Source: Betaproteobacteria bacterium (GTDB lineage: Bacteria; Pseudomonadota; Gammaproteobacteria; Burkholderiales; Casimicrobiaceae). Taken from it: DNA of 64,000 nucleotides. This document shows positions 18,012 to 27,294 of the stretch, piece after piece (the first letter of the stretch is position 1; every line of letters starts with the position of its first letter). A model generated the notes under the pieces. That model was not told the DNA's origin and ran no database searches. It worked only from the letters and a program-made list of their open reading frames with translations. Location of the stretch: assembly GCA_013298695.1 (NCBI GenBank), contig JAAFIS010000001.1, positions 558,001 through 622,000 of the forward strand, given 5' to 3'. The translations under genes were made by a program, and so were the position numbers.

Positions 18012-18959
18012 TTACGTAGAAATCACCTTGCGCGCCCAACGCATCACATATTGCAAATTCTCACTCGACGCTTTGCCTTGCCAGGCAATGTCATACGCCG
18101 TGCCGTGATCCACGCTTGCGCGTAAGAAAGGCAACCCTACCGTCACGTTCACTGCGCGCTCAATGCCTTCAAGTTTCACTGGGATCAAACCTTGGTCGTG
18201 GGTCATTGCGACCACGATGTCGAACTCTCCACCCCGCGCGCGCATGAAGATCGTATCGGGTGGATACGGCCCAGTGGCATCAATGCCATCTGCTCTGCAT
18301 GCTGCGATCGCAGGGGCAATAATCGTCGCTTCCTCATCGCCAAACAAGCCGTCTTCACTCGCGTGTGGATTGAGTCCGGCAACCGCAATCCGTGGCGCGC
18401 GATCATTGAGACCGAGGCTCGCGCGCGCTCGGTGTGCAAACTCAATCGTTCGCGCTACGCTTTCAATGTTGAGCGAATCAATCGCGCGTCGCAAAGATTG
18501 ATGAATGGTGACCAGAATCACGTTGAGCCGCTCAGAGGCAAACATCATCGCAACGTGTGGCACGCCCGCGAGCGACGCCAACATTTCTGTGTGTCCGGGA
18601 AACGATGAGCCCGCAAGTTTGAGTGCGGTTTTGTTGATCGGCGTGGTGATCAGCGCGGCACATTGCCCAGCGATACAAGCGCGTGTTGCCGCTTCAATCG
18701 CTGCAATTGAAGCGGCCCCTGACGCTGCGCTCGCGATTCCGGGTTTGAACTGCGTGTTGACGGACGTCTCTACAAGATCAATCGTTAGAGATTGCGCTTT
18801 CGGATGAGCGCTCACGGCGCGCGCGCGCTCCAGGATTGCGGGTTCACCAAAAACTCGAACGTTCGATGTGAATTCATCACCTAGTTCGCAAAGCGCGTCG
18901 ACGATGATTTCGGGGCCTACGCCTGCAGGGTCGCCCATCGTCAATGCGAAGCAACTCAT
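18012..18959 (-). CDS. pdxA: 4-hydroxythreonine-4-phosphate dehydrogenase
   Basis: 315 residues from ATG 18959 (a TTG one codon earlier is unlikely). NAD-dependent enzyme of the DXP-dependent vitamin B6 pathway; its product is condensed by PdxJ. Visible: the start LTMGDPAGVGPEI, the metal/substrate residues in FPGHTEMLA and GLNPHASEDGLFG, then HDQGLIPVKL and the C-terminal DHGTAYDIAWQGKA. Its ATG overlaps the pdxJ stop (TGATG), so the two are translated together. Confidence 0.95.
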   Translation of the reverse strand: MSCFALTMGDPAGVGPEIIVDALCELGDEFTSNVRVFGEPAILERARAVSAHPKAQSLTIDLVETSVNTQFKPGIASAASGAASIAAIEAATRACIAGQCAALITTPINKTALKLAGSSFPGHTEMLASLAGVPHVAMMFASERLNVILVTIHQSLRRAIDSLNIESVARTIEFAHRARASLGLNDRAPRIAVAGLNPHASEDGLFGDEEATIIAPAIAACRADGIDATGPYPPDTIFMRARGGEFDIVVAMTHDQGLIPVKLEGIERAVNVTVGLPFLRASVDHGTAYDIAWQGKASSENLQYVMRWARKVIST

Positions 18960-19690
18960 CAATGACTCACGGCAAGCAAATATTTGCGTACTGTCTCTGT
19001 CATTCCAAACATCAACGCATCGGCAATTAACGCATGCCCAATCGAAACTTCATCCGGTTTCACGGCGCGAACAAATGCTGGCAAATTTTCCAGATTCAGA
19101 TCATGCCCTGCGTTCACACCAAGTCCAAGCTCGCGTGCGTGTGAGGCAGCAGCAGCGAAGCGCGCTAGCGTTTCATCGAAGCTCCCGTTGTGCAACGACT
19201 CCGCGTACGGTTCGGTGTAGAGCTCAATGCGATCTGCGCCGGCGGCTTTTGCCGCGTCAATCGATGCGAAATCAGCATCGACAAAGATCGACACGCGCTT
19301 CGCGAATTTCTTTGCCTCGGAGATGAGCGGCGCTATTTGCGCCGAGTGATCGGGCGCGTAACCGTGGTCGGACGTTTTTTGCGTTGTGCTGTCGGGCACA
19401 AATGTGGCTTGTTGCGGAAGGTTTGCGGCGATGAGTTTCAACACGTTATGCTCGGGATTGCCTTCAATATTGAACTCGGCGCTGGGGAACTCACTTACAA
19501 GTTTTGCCAGCGGTGCGACGTCGCTCGCACGGATGTGGCGCTCGTCGGGGCGTGGATGAATGGTGATCCCGTGCGCCCCCGCCTCTAGAATGACGCGTGA
19601 CAGCGCAAGTAAATCTGGCGTCCAGCTGTGATCGCGGCTGTTACGCATAAGCGCGATTCGATTGACATTCACAGAGAGCAACGTGGGCAT
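18959..19690 (-). CDS. pdxJ: Pyridoxine 5'-phosphate synthase
   Basis: 243 residues from ATG 19690, the usual family length (MPTLLSVNVNRIALMRNSR). TIM-barrel enzyme that makes pyridoxine 5'-phosphate from 1-deoxyxylulose 5-phosphate and the PdxA product. Typical sites include GITIHPRPDERHI, EFNIEGNP, FVPDSTTQKTSDHG (here with T-T), GADRIELYTEPYA and GVNAGHDLNLENL. First gene of a pdxJ-pdxA unit. The start lies very close to, or overlaps, the divergent dioxygenase gene. Confidence 0.95.
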   Translation of the reverse strand: MPTLLSVNVNRIALMRNSRDHSWTPDLLALSRVILEAGAHGITIHPRPDERHIRASDVAPLAKLVSEFPSAEFNIEGNPEHNVLKLIAANLPQQATFVPDSTTQKTSDHGYAPDHSAQIAPLISEAKKFAKRVSIFVDADFASIDAAKAAGADRIELYTEPYAESLHNGSFDETLARFAAAASHARELGLGVNAGHDLNLENLPAFVRAVKPDEVSIGHALIADALMFGMTETVRKYLLAVSH

Positions 19691-20450
19691 GAGCGAAGCG
19701 CCAAAAAGTGCGGGGATGGAAACGAATTCAAGCGTGGCCGTGCGCCTACGCGAATCGGGATTTGTGATTGTATCGAGCCGAGAGCTCGCGGAAATCGTCG
19801 GTCTTAAGCACATCGATCACGAAGCGACCGATGCATTTCTCTCCGCTTGGAATGATCTGCCTATCGACGAATTCTTGGCCGATGGCGGTCGCTATCGTTT
19901 TCGCCGTCACGCGTCGCTGCGCTTGCACGCGGGGGGCGAAACTCGGTGGCAGGACGAGGCCTATCGTCCGCATTGGCAGCCAAAAGCCTACAACAAGCTG
20001 CACGGTGGTGTATTCCGCACCTTCGCGGAGGTAAAGTCCGAGACTACCGCCAATATTGTTTACCGAAATATTGTGTCTAGCTTCGGCGAAGTGTTTCGAG
20101 CGGCGTCCACCAACCAGCGCGAGCCTTGGTTTGTCGAAACACACCAATTCCGCATCGACGCGAGGCGAGGCGAGGGACGCCCTACACCCGAAGGGGCGCA
20201 TCGCGATGGGGTTGATTTTGTGTTGTTGCTGATGCTGGGTCGGCGTGACATTGAAGGTGCGGTGACCACGATTTATGACAATTCGGGCGCGTTGCTTGCG
20301 GAATTCATGCTGCACGAGCCGTTCACCGCGATGCTTCTCGACGACCAACGCGTGGTACATGCCACAACGCCGTTTCGAGCGACCGGAGCCAATCCCGAGC
20401 GCGATACGCTGGTGGTGACTTATCGAACTGGCGGATTTTTACAGCCTTGA
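19689..20450 (+). CDS. 2OG-Fe(II) dioxygenase family protein
   Basis: 253 residues from ATG 19689, or 244 from ATG 19716, which would avoid overlap with pdxJ and has GCGGGG just before it. The fold is that of the PF10014-type 2-oxoglutarate/iron dioxygenases, the family that includes bacterial amino-acid hydroxylases. Iron ligands appear as HRD in GAHRDGVDFVLLLML and the distal His in QRVVHATTPF. The 2OG-binding Arg is probably the one in PERDTLVVTYRTGG. The substrate is unknown; a free amino acid is a reasonable guess. Confidence 0.8.
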   Translation: MSEAPKSAGMETNSSVAVRLRESGFVIVSSRELAEIVGLKHIDHEATDAFLSAWNDLPIDEFLADGGRYRFRRHASLRLHAGGETRWQDEAYRPHWQPKAYNKLHGGVFRTFAEVKSETTANIVYRNIVSSFGEVFRAASTNQREPWFVETHQFRIDARRGEGRPTPEGAHRDGVDFVLLLMLGRRDIEGAVTTIYDNSGALLAEFMLHEPFTAMLLDDQRVVHATTPFRATGANPERDTLVVTYRTGGFLQP

Positions 20451-20530
20451 ACACGGCGCTGATGCCTGGGCGGCGTTGATTTCCGGAAATGAACAATCGC
20501 GCGACTCGGCTAACATTGCGGATTCCGCTC

Positions 20531-20621
20531 GGAGGGTTGGATGAGTGGTTTAAGTCGCACGCCTGGAAAGCGTGTTTAGGTTAATAGCCTAACCGGGGTT
20601 CGAATCCCCGACCCTCCGCCA
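20531..20621 (+). tRNA. tRNA-Ser (anticodon GGA)
   Basis: A 91-nt gene including an encoded CCA. Acceptor stem GGAGGGT (20531-20537) pairs with ACCCTCC (20611-20617), with discriminator G and CCA at 20619-20621. Anticodon stem CACGC/GCGTG encloses CTGGAAA, giving anticodon GGA for UCC/UCU. A long variable arm (TGTTTAGGTTAATAGCCTAA region) marks it as class II serine tRNA, and the T arm has GGTTCGAATCC. The 3' end borders a foreign-looking element, as tRNA integration sites often do. Confidence 0.95.
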
Positions 20622-20756
20622 AAAGACGCTGATAAGTCTTTGATTTTTCAAAGATTATTCGCTAAAGTGGAGAGTAAAAAAATCGCTATCCACTTTTCTA
20701 TCCATCTACATTGGTGTGCCTGGTTGAGACATGACGAGAGACTCTGATACAGCTTC

Positions 20757-21857
20757 TTAATTGCGTGCTTTCGTCTTTTTCGAAAGCCGTCTTTTGTTTC
20801 CCATTCGCGGTCGCCCTCTTGGGCATGCGACATACGCTGAAAGAGCTCGTTTAATATTGCTTGCGCTGCAATCACGAATAGATAAATACGATTTTTGCAG
20901 CGCTTCTACAAGCTGATCCAACGAGAGGTCACAATCATAAAGCCGTTTTTTGTCATGCGAAGGCGTAACCAATCTGCCTCGCGTTTTTTGTGCTTCTTTT
21001 TCCAGGCATTCGCGTAAATCTTCCATCACGATGCGACCGCATTTCACTTCGTAATTCTTGAGGCGAGTACTGGCATTAACAGGCGCTGAAGCATGAACTA
21101 ACAACGGTTTTTTTGGAACTACTACCGACGAGCACGTCTCATTATTGAGCGGGGCTCCATGTCGCGCGTTTTTCTTTGTAGTGAGTTCTTTGAATGATTG
21201 ACGTGATCGCGTTGTCTTCTGGGACGTTGCCGGTTTACTGGCGTCGTGAAATTTGAGTTTCCATTTGTCGACAAGCGACTTCGAAAAGCTTCGCCATTTT
21301 TTGCTGAGCACCTCTTCAGTTGTATATCCGAAGCCCCCGTTGTACGCGGGATCTGATTGCTTGAGACCTTTCCACGCAGCATCTTTTTCTGATTTACGGA
21401 GAAGCAACGGCACTATATGACTGCTTCGCTTCTCGCGATCCCAAAACAGTAAGGCTTCTTTTAGTGTGCTTGCTTGCGAAACCTCAGCCTCTAAAGCTAA
21501 TCGGATCCAGATTGCACCCGGAAACTTCGTTTCGTCTTTCTGTCTGCATGTGAAACCCGTGATCAACACGAGCTTTCGATAGTCATCCAGCATTTCGCGC
21601 GCATCTTGCGCAGAAAGCAGATCGTTGAGTTGGCTGAATTTCCCCAGCGTCGCTGCGGCATCAAATGCGTGTAACAACTGTGAGTCGCTGAAGACATCTT
21701 TGTGCCTAGAGCTACCAGGTACGCAAATCCATCTCACGGCATCCGCAATATTCCAGTCATCATTCCACGCAATATCGCTGCGTGCATTAGATCTTTTGAT
21801 GAAAAGTGGCTTGAATGCTTTCGCTTTTTTATTCACTATTGTCTTGAAACCTCGCAT
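20757..21857 (-). CDS. Hypothetical protein of the tRNA-Ser element
   Basis: 366 residues, not recognised. Lysine/arginine-rich and probably cytoplasmic. The N-terminal half (about 1-200) looks globular and helical (RWICVPGSSRHKDVFSDSQ, FSQLNDLLSAQDAREMLDDY). The middle (about 200-260) is low-complexity and Lys/Ser/Thr-rich. The C-terminal part (from about 270) includes SLDQLVEALQKSYLSIRDCS. It occupies the place next to the tRNA where an integrase usually sits, but the R...HxxR...Y pattern of tyrosine recombinases and a serine-recombinase start are not visible. Codon use is more AT-rich than in the flanking core genes. Confidence 0.65.
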   Translation of the reverse strand: MRGFKTIVNKKAKAFKPLFIKRSNARSDIAWNDDWNIADAVRWICVPGSSRHKDVFSDSQLLHAFDAAATLGKFSQLNDLLSAQDAREMLDDYRKLVLITGFTCRQKDETKFPGAIWIRLALEAEVSQASTLKEALLFWDREKRSSHIVPLLLRKSEKDAAWKGLKQSDPAYNGGFGYTTEEVLSKKWRSFSKSLVDKWKLKFHDASKPATSQKTTRSRQSFKELTTKKNARHGAPLNNETCSSVVVPKKPLLVHASAPVNASTRLKNYEVKCGRIVMEDLRECLEKEAQKTRGRLVTPSHDKKRLYDCDLSLDQLVEALQKSYLSIRDCSASNIKRALSAYVACPRGRPRMGNKRRLSKKTKARN

Positions 21858-22030
21858 TTACACCATTTTACCCCGCAGAAAAAAGAACCATTTCGCATTT
21901 TTGTAAAGAAGCGTTGTTGAGTGTTTTACGCATAGCGCGCACGACGCATCGACACATCACAAAACCATGCTGCATCTAGGTCTCGTCAATAGCTCGAGAA
22001 AGTCGCAGCCGAATCAACGCTTAGGAAAAA

Positions 22031-22708
22031 ATGAATATGACACTGATACTCCCGAAAAAACACAAACAACGCAACCTATATTTGCGTACGAACAATGACG
22101 GAATCCACGAAGTCGAGATCAACAATCAGAAAACAAGAATGCGCGGCGTTCTATCTGCACGCCATAAGCGCTTGGATGAAAAAACAGGCATCACCAAGAT
22201 AAAGCTTAAGCGGATGCATGTAACCGATGGGTATGTCGAAGGTAACGAACTCGAAGAGAGCTTGCTTATCTATGCGACCGATAACAAAACAACTTATAGG
22301 ATTCGCGGCGTCCGCGAACCCAGTAAGCCCATTCAAGAAGCAAAGAAAAAATCGCGCTCAGCGGAAGTGAATATTGACCGCGATGTGTTTCCACCTTTGA
22401 CTGAAGAAGAGCGTGTGAAACAAAAAAAACTTCGACAAGAATACGCCGCGTTACGAATGCAGCACGATGCAGGCGATGATCCGAAAATTAGTATTGCAAT
22501 GGTGTGCGCGATTACCTCGCGTTCGCGACCGACCATCTATCGCGATATCAAGGCGGGAAGATTTCGCATCATCAAAGTTGGAGAGAGCTCTCGCATCAGT
22601 TATGCATCAGTTGTTAAGTATATGAGCGGCAAAGCGATTGACCAGAATCGGCTGCGAAATGACGGCCATGAAGACGCTTCGGTGGATCTAGATGGTGATA
22701 CCGAATGA
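22031..22708 (+). CDS. HTH protein (excisionase/AlpA-like C-terminal domain)
   Basis: 225 residues. The first 110 have an unassigned mixed beta sequence with many charged residues. The C-terminal part (about 150-205) has a MerR/AlpA-like winged helix: ISIAMVCAITSRSRPTIYRD, then IKAGRFRIIKVGESSRISY. In integrative elements such domains serve as directionality factors or regulators. The stop overlaps the start of the next gene (ATGA at 22705-22708), so the pair is translated together. It is divergent from the 366-residue gene, with a 173-nt gap that should hold both promoters. Confidence 0.65.
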   Translation: MNMTLILPKKHKQRNLYLRTNNDGIHEVEINNQKTRMRGVLSARHKRLDEKTGITKIKLKRMHVTDGYVEGNELEESLLIYATDNKTTYRIRGVREPSKPIQEAKKKSRSAEVNIDRDVFPPLTEEERVKQKKLRQEYAALRMQHDAGDDPKISIAMVCAITSRSRPTIYRDIKAGRFRIIKVGESSRISYASVVKYMSGKAIDQNRLRNDGHEDASVDLDGDTE

Positions 22709-23664
22709 GCACGAGTTTCATAAAGATGAGCAAAGATGTACAAACGTCCAATCGCGTCGATTTCGTTTTCGCCAGCCGACCACTGCAGACTCGCCACCGC
22801 TTCGATGGTGGCGAGATCGTTATCGGTTTTGATCGCATCGATTTCTGGATTGATCGAAGCGATCTACCGCACGCACTCCTGAGCTTTGTCGACCGTGGTC
22901 TCTTGGTCGTCATCTCTACAAACGCGATGAAATACAACGCGCGTTTCAAAATGAAGCTCTCGATTCCGCGCGTAAAGCGAAGCACGCTCAAAAAAATAGT
23001 CGCCGCGCTCGGCCATGAAGTCGCAGTCTCTATCGTCTATGTTGAAGTATTTTTCGATGTAACGGTTGAGCGATTAGACGTATGGAGCGATATAAAGAGT
23101 GAACTGCTCACATCGCTCAAAATGCGTTGCCAACGCCAACCGGCAACCGACTACAAAAGCACTTGGTATTTCGGGCGTCGGAGGCTGTCTAAAACGAAGT
23201 CATCGCATGTGGTTGCGATCTACGACGACAAACCGCGCAAGGCTTTTGCAGATGCGAGACAGATCGATTCGAGGAAGCGAGCACGCCGTTGCTTGCACAT
23301 TGAATGGCGCACGACGGGCTCGAACAATTTGGCAAGGATCGGCATTCGAACCTTTCAGGATTTGCTCGATTTCGACCACCTGGCTTTTTGGAATCGTGAT
23401 GCGCGTATGTACCGACGACCCCCAAAAATCACCGTCGGTCAGGCGCTTCGCGAGATCAAAGGGAAAACTAACGAGGTCTCTAAAAGTGCGCTACGCGCAT
23501 TAGCGAATCGGTGGGTCCATCGGTACTCTTGTGACGGCAAGTTCGTGATGCATAACGCGCTTCTAGAAACGCCTAAGTTGGCGCGAAAACTGAAGTCGGT
23601 TCCGTTCAGCGCTTGGTGGAGTGAAAAACTCAACCGACCGCGCAAAAGCGAAAAAGCAGGGTAG
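22705..23664 (+). CDS. Putative replication initiation (Rep_trans/gpII-like) protein
   Basis: 319 residues, basic. The stretch STWYFGRRRLSKTKSSHVVA followed by IYDDKP and then RCLHIEWRTTG resembles the YFG...YDK...LEWR arrangement in rolling-circle initiators of small phages and mobilisable elements (Rep_trans and Phage_CRI families). That likeness is by eye only; a catalytic Tyr cannot be chosen with certainty. Co-translated with the HTH protein. An UvrD-like helicase gene follows on the same strand, a fitting partner for a nicking initiator. Confidence 0.5.
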   Translation: MSTSFIKMSKDVQTSNRVDFVFASRPLQTRHRFDGGEIVIGFDRIDFWIDRSDLPHALLSFVDRGLLVVISTNAMKYNARFKMKLSIPRVKRSTLKKIVAALGHEVAVSIVYVEVFFDVTVERLDVWSDIKSELLTSLKMRCQRQPATDYKSTWYFGRRRLSKTKSSHVVAIYDDKPRKAFADARQIDSRKRARRCLHIEWRTTGSNNLARIGIRTFQDLLDFDHLAFWNRDARMYRRPPKITVGQALREIKGKTNEVSKSALRALANRWVHRYSCDGKFVMHNALLETPKLARKLKSVPFSAWWSEKLNRPRKSEKAG

Positions 23665-24200
23665 TGTCTCAGCCTGTCTCATCGGTATTGGATCGTCGTT
23701 ACATGGCTCCTAGGACGCCACTGATATAGATGCGAAATTTTTCAATAAAACGATCAATTTTTAATTCAAAAAAATCCATAGAAAACCAAGTTTTGACCAA
23801 CGTGTAAGCGAAAAACAAGAATCTTAGGGAGGGAGTACCAACAAATAGGAATCAAAAACGCAACTTTTTTGACACTCTTAACCGGTTTAAGTTGAGAAAT
23901 AAGCACGTGCGCACGATTAGGCAAACTCACGCATTAGCAGTACTTGCTACAGGGTGAGACGTTGCATGTTTCTGATGTGCGCATGTGCTGCCCCCTCGCG
24001 TTCGTGGCCTTTATTGACTCAGGGTAGTCGGTGCAGTGTTATTTCTCCGATGTAGACGTTGAAAAACGTGAAGTAAGTTAATAAACACTGTAGCCCACTC
24101 GACCCTCTGTTTAGGGCTTGAATCGCTCTTCTATCGGGAGGGACTACGAGAATCAAGAACTGAGTGCTGATTCACACCTAGAAAGAAAACAGAAACAGAA
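23665..24200. other. AT-rich gap inside the tRNA-Ser element
   Basis: About 535 bases with no coding frame. AT-rich runs (23745-23790) and short direct and inverted repeats (ACGTGCGCACG near 23907) are present. It could hold an origin of replication/transfer or a promoter for the helicase gene, but nothing specific is recognisable. Confidence 0.4.
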
Positions 24201-26105
24201 ATGGATGGAAATTCGCTGAGTTCACAGCAACAAAACGCTCGAAACATCATTACTACTCGACACCGCAGGGTTGAGGTTTCGGCATCTCCCGGTAGCGGAA
24301 AAACTCGTAGCCTGATCGAACGACTCAAGCATTTGATGGTCGAGCGCGGGATAAGCGGAGAGGAAATTGCGGTCTTGAGCTTCTCTAACGCAACTGTTAA
24401 CGAACTAAAGCGACGTTTAGAAAAGGAGCAAGAGAAGTCAAAGATCGATTTCAGCGGGGTGACTCTTAACACGGTGCACGCGTATGCACTGAGTCTCAGT
24501 AGTCAACCTAAAGTTAAGTTAAAGAAATCGAGGGAGCATCCGAGAAAAAAGGGCGAACGGCTGAAAGGCTTAAAGAGCCATGTCCAACGCGGCAAATCCA
24601 TTAGCGACAAAGAACAGATCAAGCTGCTGAAACAAGCGACTCAAAAAGCTGCCTTGAAGCGCTCAATGAGAAAACGGTGGCCAAGTCTCAGCGTGTCTCA
24701 GCGTGAGGAGCACGGGGCGCGGTTGCTCACGCTCTGCAGCGATATTGGTTTGCTGAAGTTGTTGGGTGCTGCGTTTAGCTTTAAGTCGGCAACGTCAGAA
24801 AAGTTCGCCATCATCGCGAATCGCAGTCAATTTCACGCGCTGAAGCCTTTCGTCAAGGTATTCCCAGCGGTTCGAGCGGCGTACAACCGTCTGAAAGAAC
24901 GACGGTCGTTAATTGACTACGACGACATGCTGTCGAGCGCGCGGCAGTTAGTTGCCGAGAGCCCCGATTCGGTTAAACACCGACACTTCTTGGTGGACGA
25001 GTTTCAGGATTCGAGCCCCACGCAAATCGCGCTCATTGCGTCGCTCACTCAGTTCGAGGGGCGGACAGTGATGGCGTTCGGGGATCCGTTGCAGTCAATC
25101 TATGGGTTCATGGGGGCTTCGTACACGCCGCTACGAGAGCAATTGAGCGACGTGAAGACGTTGTCGATGCCGTGCTCACGTAGATTAACGAAAGAAGTAG
25201 CGGCGCTCGCTTCAGCAGTTATCGGAGCGAAGGGCGCGCAGCGAATTGAGACTCTAAAGCAAGGGGAGGTGCCGAGACTACTCGAATTCGAGTCAACGGA
25301 AGTGCAAGCGAAAGCGCTTGTAGCTGAGATACGCCGATTGATTGAATCCGGTATTCCCGCTTCGCACATTGCAATTCTCGCTCGGACAAAAGCGCAGTTA
25401 ACGGAGATCGAAGCGGCTTTACTTGTAACAACAGTAAATACGATGAGACTTAATGACACACGGCGTCTAGCTGATATACGGAACGTGTTGAAGCTAGTAC
25501 GTATTATCGATCGGCAATCCGACAAAGACACGAAGATCGACGTTGAATCAGTAAAAAGCGCTCTGCCGAAAGCAATACGAGCGGAAGTTTCAGTGCACGC
25601 AGTTAAAAAGCTTTGCGCATCGTTAAAGCGAGCTAAGAAAATGCCATCGTTTGGCGGGCGGTACATCGAGTGCGCGAAAGCTTATATGCGTCTTCACGGT
25701 GGCGTGCGCGCGAACAAGCACTTGCAGCACGATTTGAATCGTTGGCAGCCGATTGCGCTCAAGTATCAGAAGTCATCAGAAATGCAACGCGCGCTACGAA
25801 TCATGACAGACGACAATGCGGTCGTGACAGGCACCATTCATGCGGCAAAGGGGCAGGAGTGGTCGCGTGTGTACGTCATCGGGGTGACGGACGGCGTGTT
25901 GCCGATTCATTTTGCGATCGATGATGACGCGATGACACAAGAGCAAAAGTCGATGTATGTCGCTGTAACGCGTGCAATCGATACGCTCACGCTGTGTCAT
26001 GCGCCGATCACGGCGCCGGGCACGCGCGAACGGTTCGAGACACGAAGTCGTTTCATATCGTCTCATGCAGTATTGCGTTATCTCAACGTCGAAGCGGACG
26101 GTTAG
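24201..26105 (+). CDS. UvrD/Rep-family ATP-dependent DNA helicase
   Basis: 634 residues with the superfamily 1A helicase motifs in order. Q motif and motif I: LSSQQQNARNI and SASPGSGKT (about residues 28-36). Motif II: HFLVDEFQDSSPTQ. Motif III: FGDPLQSIYGFMGA. Motif V: GTIHAAKGQEWSRVYVIG. Motif VI: YVAVTRAIDTL. It is close to the minimal length for a UvrD-type helicase and has no fused nuclease domain. As last gene of the tRNA-Ser element it may unwind the element during replication, or act in defence as stand-alone UvrD-like helicases sometimes do. An inverted-repeat element starts 10 nt after its stop. Confidence 0.88.
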   Translation: MDGNSLSSQQQNARNIITTRHRRVEVSASPGSGKTRSLIERLKHLMVERGISGEEIAVLSFSNATVNELKRRLEKEQEKSKIDFSGVTLNTVHAYALSLSSQPKVKLKKSREHPRKKGERLKGLKSHVQRGKSISDKEQIKLLKQATQKAALKRSMRKRWPSLSVSQREEHGARLLTLCSDIGLLKLLGAAFSFKSATSEKFAIIANRSQFHALKPFVKVFPAVRAAYNRLKERRSLIDYDDMLSSARQLVAESPDSVKHRHFLVDEFQDSSPTQIALIASLTQFEGRTVMAFGDPLQSIYGFMGASYTPLREQLSDVKTLSMPCSRRLTKEVAALASAVIGAKGAQRIETLKQGEVPRLLEFESTEVQAKALVAEIRRLIESGIPASHIAILARTKAQLTEIEAALLVTTVNTMRLNDTRRLADIRNVLKLVRIIDRQSDKDTKIDVESVKSALPKAIRAEVSVHAVKKLCASLKRAKKMPSFGGRYIECAKAYMRLHGGVRANKHLQHDLNRWQPIALKYQKSSEMQRALRIMTDDNAVVTGTIHAAKGQEWSRVYVIGVTDGVLPIHFAIDDDAMTQEQKSMYVAVTRAIDTLTLCHAPITAPGTRERFETRSRFISSHAVLRYLNVEADG

Positions 26106-26115
26106 CGAGAGAAAA

Positions 26116-26155
26116 TCGCTAGCTCACGAGAAGTGTAGTTTTAGTGAGCTAGCGA
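26116..26155. repeat. Inverted-repeat element, copy 1
   Basis: A perfect 12-bp inverted repeat, TCGCTAGCTCAC (26116-26127) and GTGAGCTAGCGA (26144-26155), flanks the 16-nt centre GAGAAGTGTAGTTTTA. A near-identical copy in the opposite orientation lies at 59282-59317. It starts 10 nt after the helicase stop, so it could end transcription, but the second copy is not at a gene end. Confidence 0.8.
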
Positions 26156-26486
26156 TATCGAAGTTTGCGATAGCCGCAAGCATTCTGTACGCGTTAACTC
26201 GATTAAATGAGAAGAATTTATGGCAGCACGAAGCTGTGCAAAACCCTTGGCACTAGTGTCACTAGTTTTGCATTGCGAACGCGTGCTAGCGACCAGAAAC
26301 AGCCCCACGGCTGTGTGATCCGGCGGTCCACTTCAGGCTGAAAGCAGACACTGAGAATCCTGTCCGCGTGCGAACGTAGGTAGCCAAAGAGCGGTCATCC
26401 ACACGTTGCTTTTTTTGACGCAACGAACACGTCATCCCGAAAGCGCTCAAACTTGCTGTCCATCCACCTCCTAAAGGGAGAAATTT
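26156..26486. other. Gap between helicase and recombinase remnant
   Basis: About 330 bases without a gene. It contains one copy of the dispersed CTTCAGGCTGAAAGC repeat at 26331-26345 and ends with the ribosome-binding site AAAGGGAGA before the recombinase start at 26487. Confidence 0.5.
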
Positions 26487-27141
26487 ATGGACACGACTGT
26501 AATTTCTGTGGCGGCAAGAACTGGAACCGGGTCGTCGGAACGGCGCGATCCTTGGAACAAAGGCAAATTGATTGGTCAGAAAGCCCCCCCTGAAGCTGAA
26601 AGACATCTGGGCGATTCGGGTGCGATTGCAATTGCGCGAGGCTGCCCGCGATCTCGCGCTGTGCAACATCGCCATTGATAGTAAGTTGCGCGCCTGCGAT
26701 CTCGTGAAGCTGCGCGTGAGGGATCTATGTCACGGTGATGCGGTCTCTGCACGTGCAATTGTGATGCAGCAGAAAACACAACGCCCCGTTCAGTTCGAAA
26801 TCACTGAGCCCACCCGAGACACGATCAAACAATGGATCAAATCGAAACAGTTACGCCTGGAAGACTATTTGTTTCCCAGCCGCGTACACGATTCACCACA
26901 TCTCTCCACGCGTCAGTACGCGCGAATCGTACACGGATGGGTTCAAGAGATCGGGTTGGACGACACCGCTTACGGTACGCACACCATGCGTCGGACGAAG
27001 GTGTCTTTGATTTACAAACGCACGAAGAATCTGCGTGCGATTCAACTGTTGCTGGGGCACACCAAACTTGAAAGCACTGTTCGATACCTAGGCATTGAAG
27101 CGGATGACGCGCTCGAAATGGCGGAACAGACTGAGGTTTGA
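26487..27141 (+). pseudogene. Tyrosine recombinase/integrase, frameshifted
   Basis: A short (about 215-residue) site-specific recombinase of the phage integrase family, read in two frames. The first frame from ATG 26487 encodes DPWNKGKLIGQK; the rest (from about 26583) is in the second frame, PLKLKDIWAIRVRLQLR onward. The shift lies in the run of seven C at about 26584-26590; six would restore one frame. Catalytic residues survive: Arg in DSKLRACDLVKLR, HTMRRTK, LLGHTKLEST and Tyr in VRYLGIE. Many genomes carry such stand-alone copies. Without ribosomal slippage it is inactive; a sequencing error in the homopolymer is also possible. Confidence 0.85.
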
Positions 27142-27294
27142 GCGTTTCTCAAACGCGGATACAAAGCACATAAGCAAAACGGCTATGAGGCGGACGTATT
27201 GCAAATTGACGGTGTCCTGCGCGGGCAACTGATGAGGTCCTCGATTCGTTCTCAGCGACAATACTGCGACTGAATGATTGAGAAAGGTAATGCA

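Noticed and set aside
24660-24720. Repeat GTCTCAGC inside the helicase gene matching 23664-23685
   Set aside because: Too short, and the coding sequence explains it.
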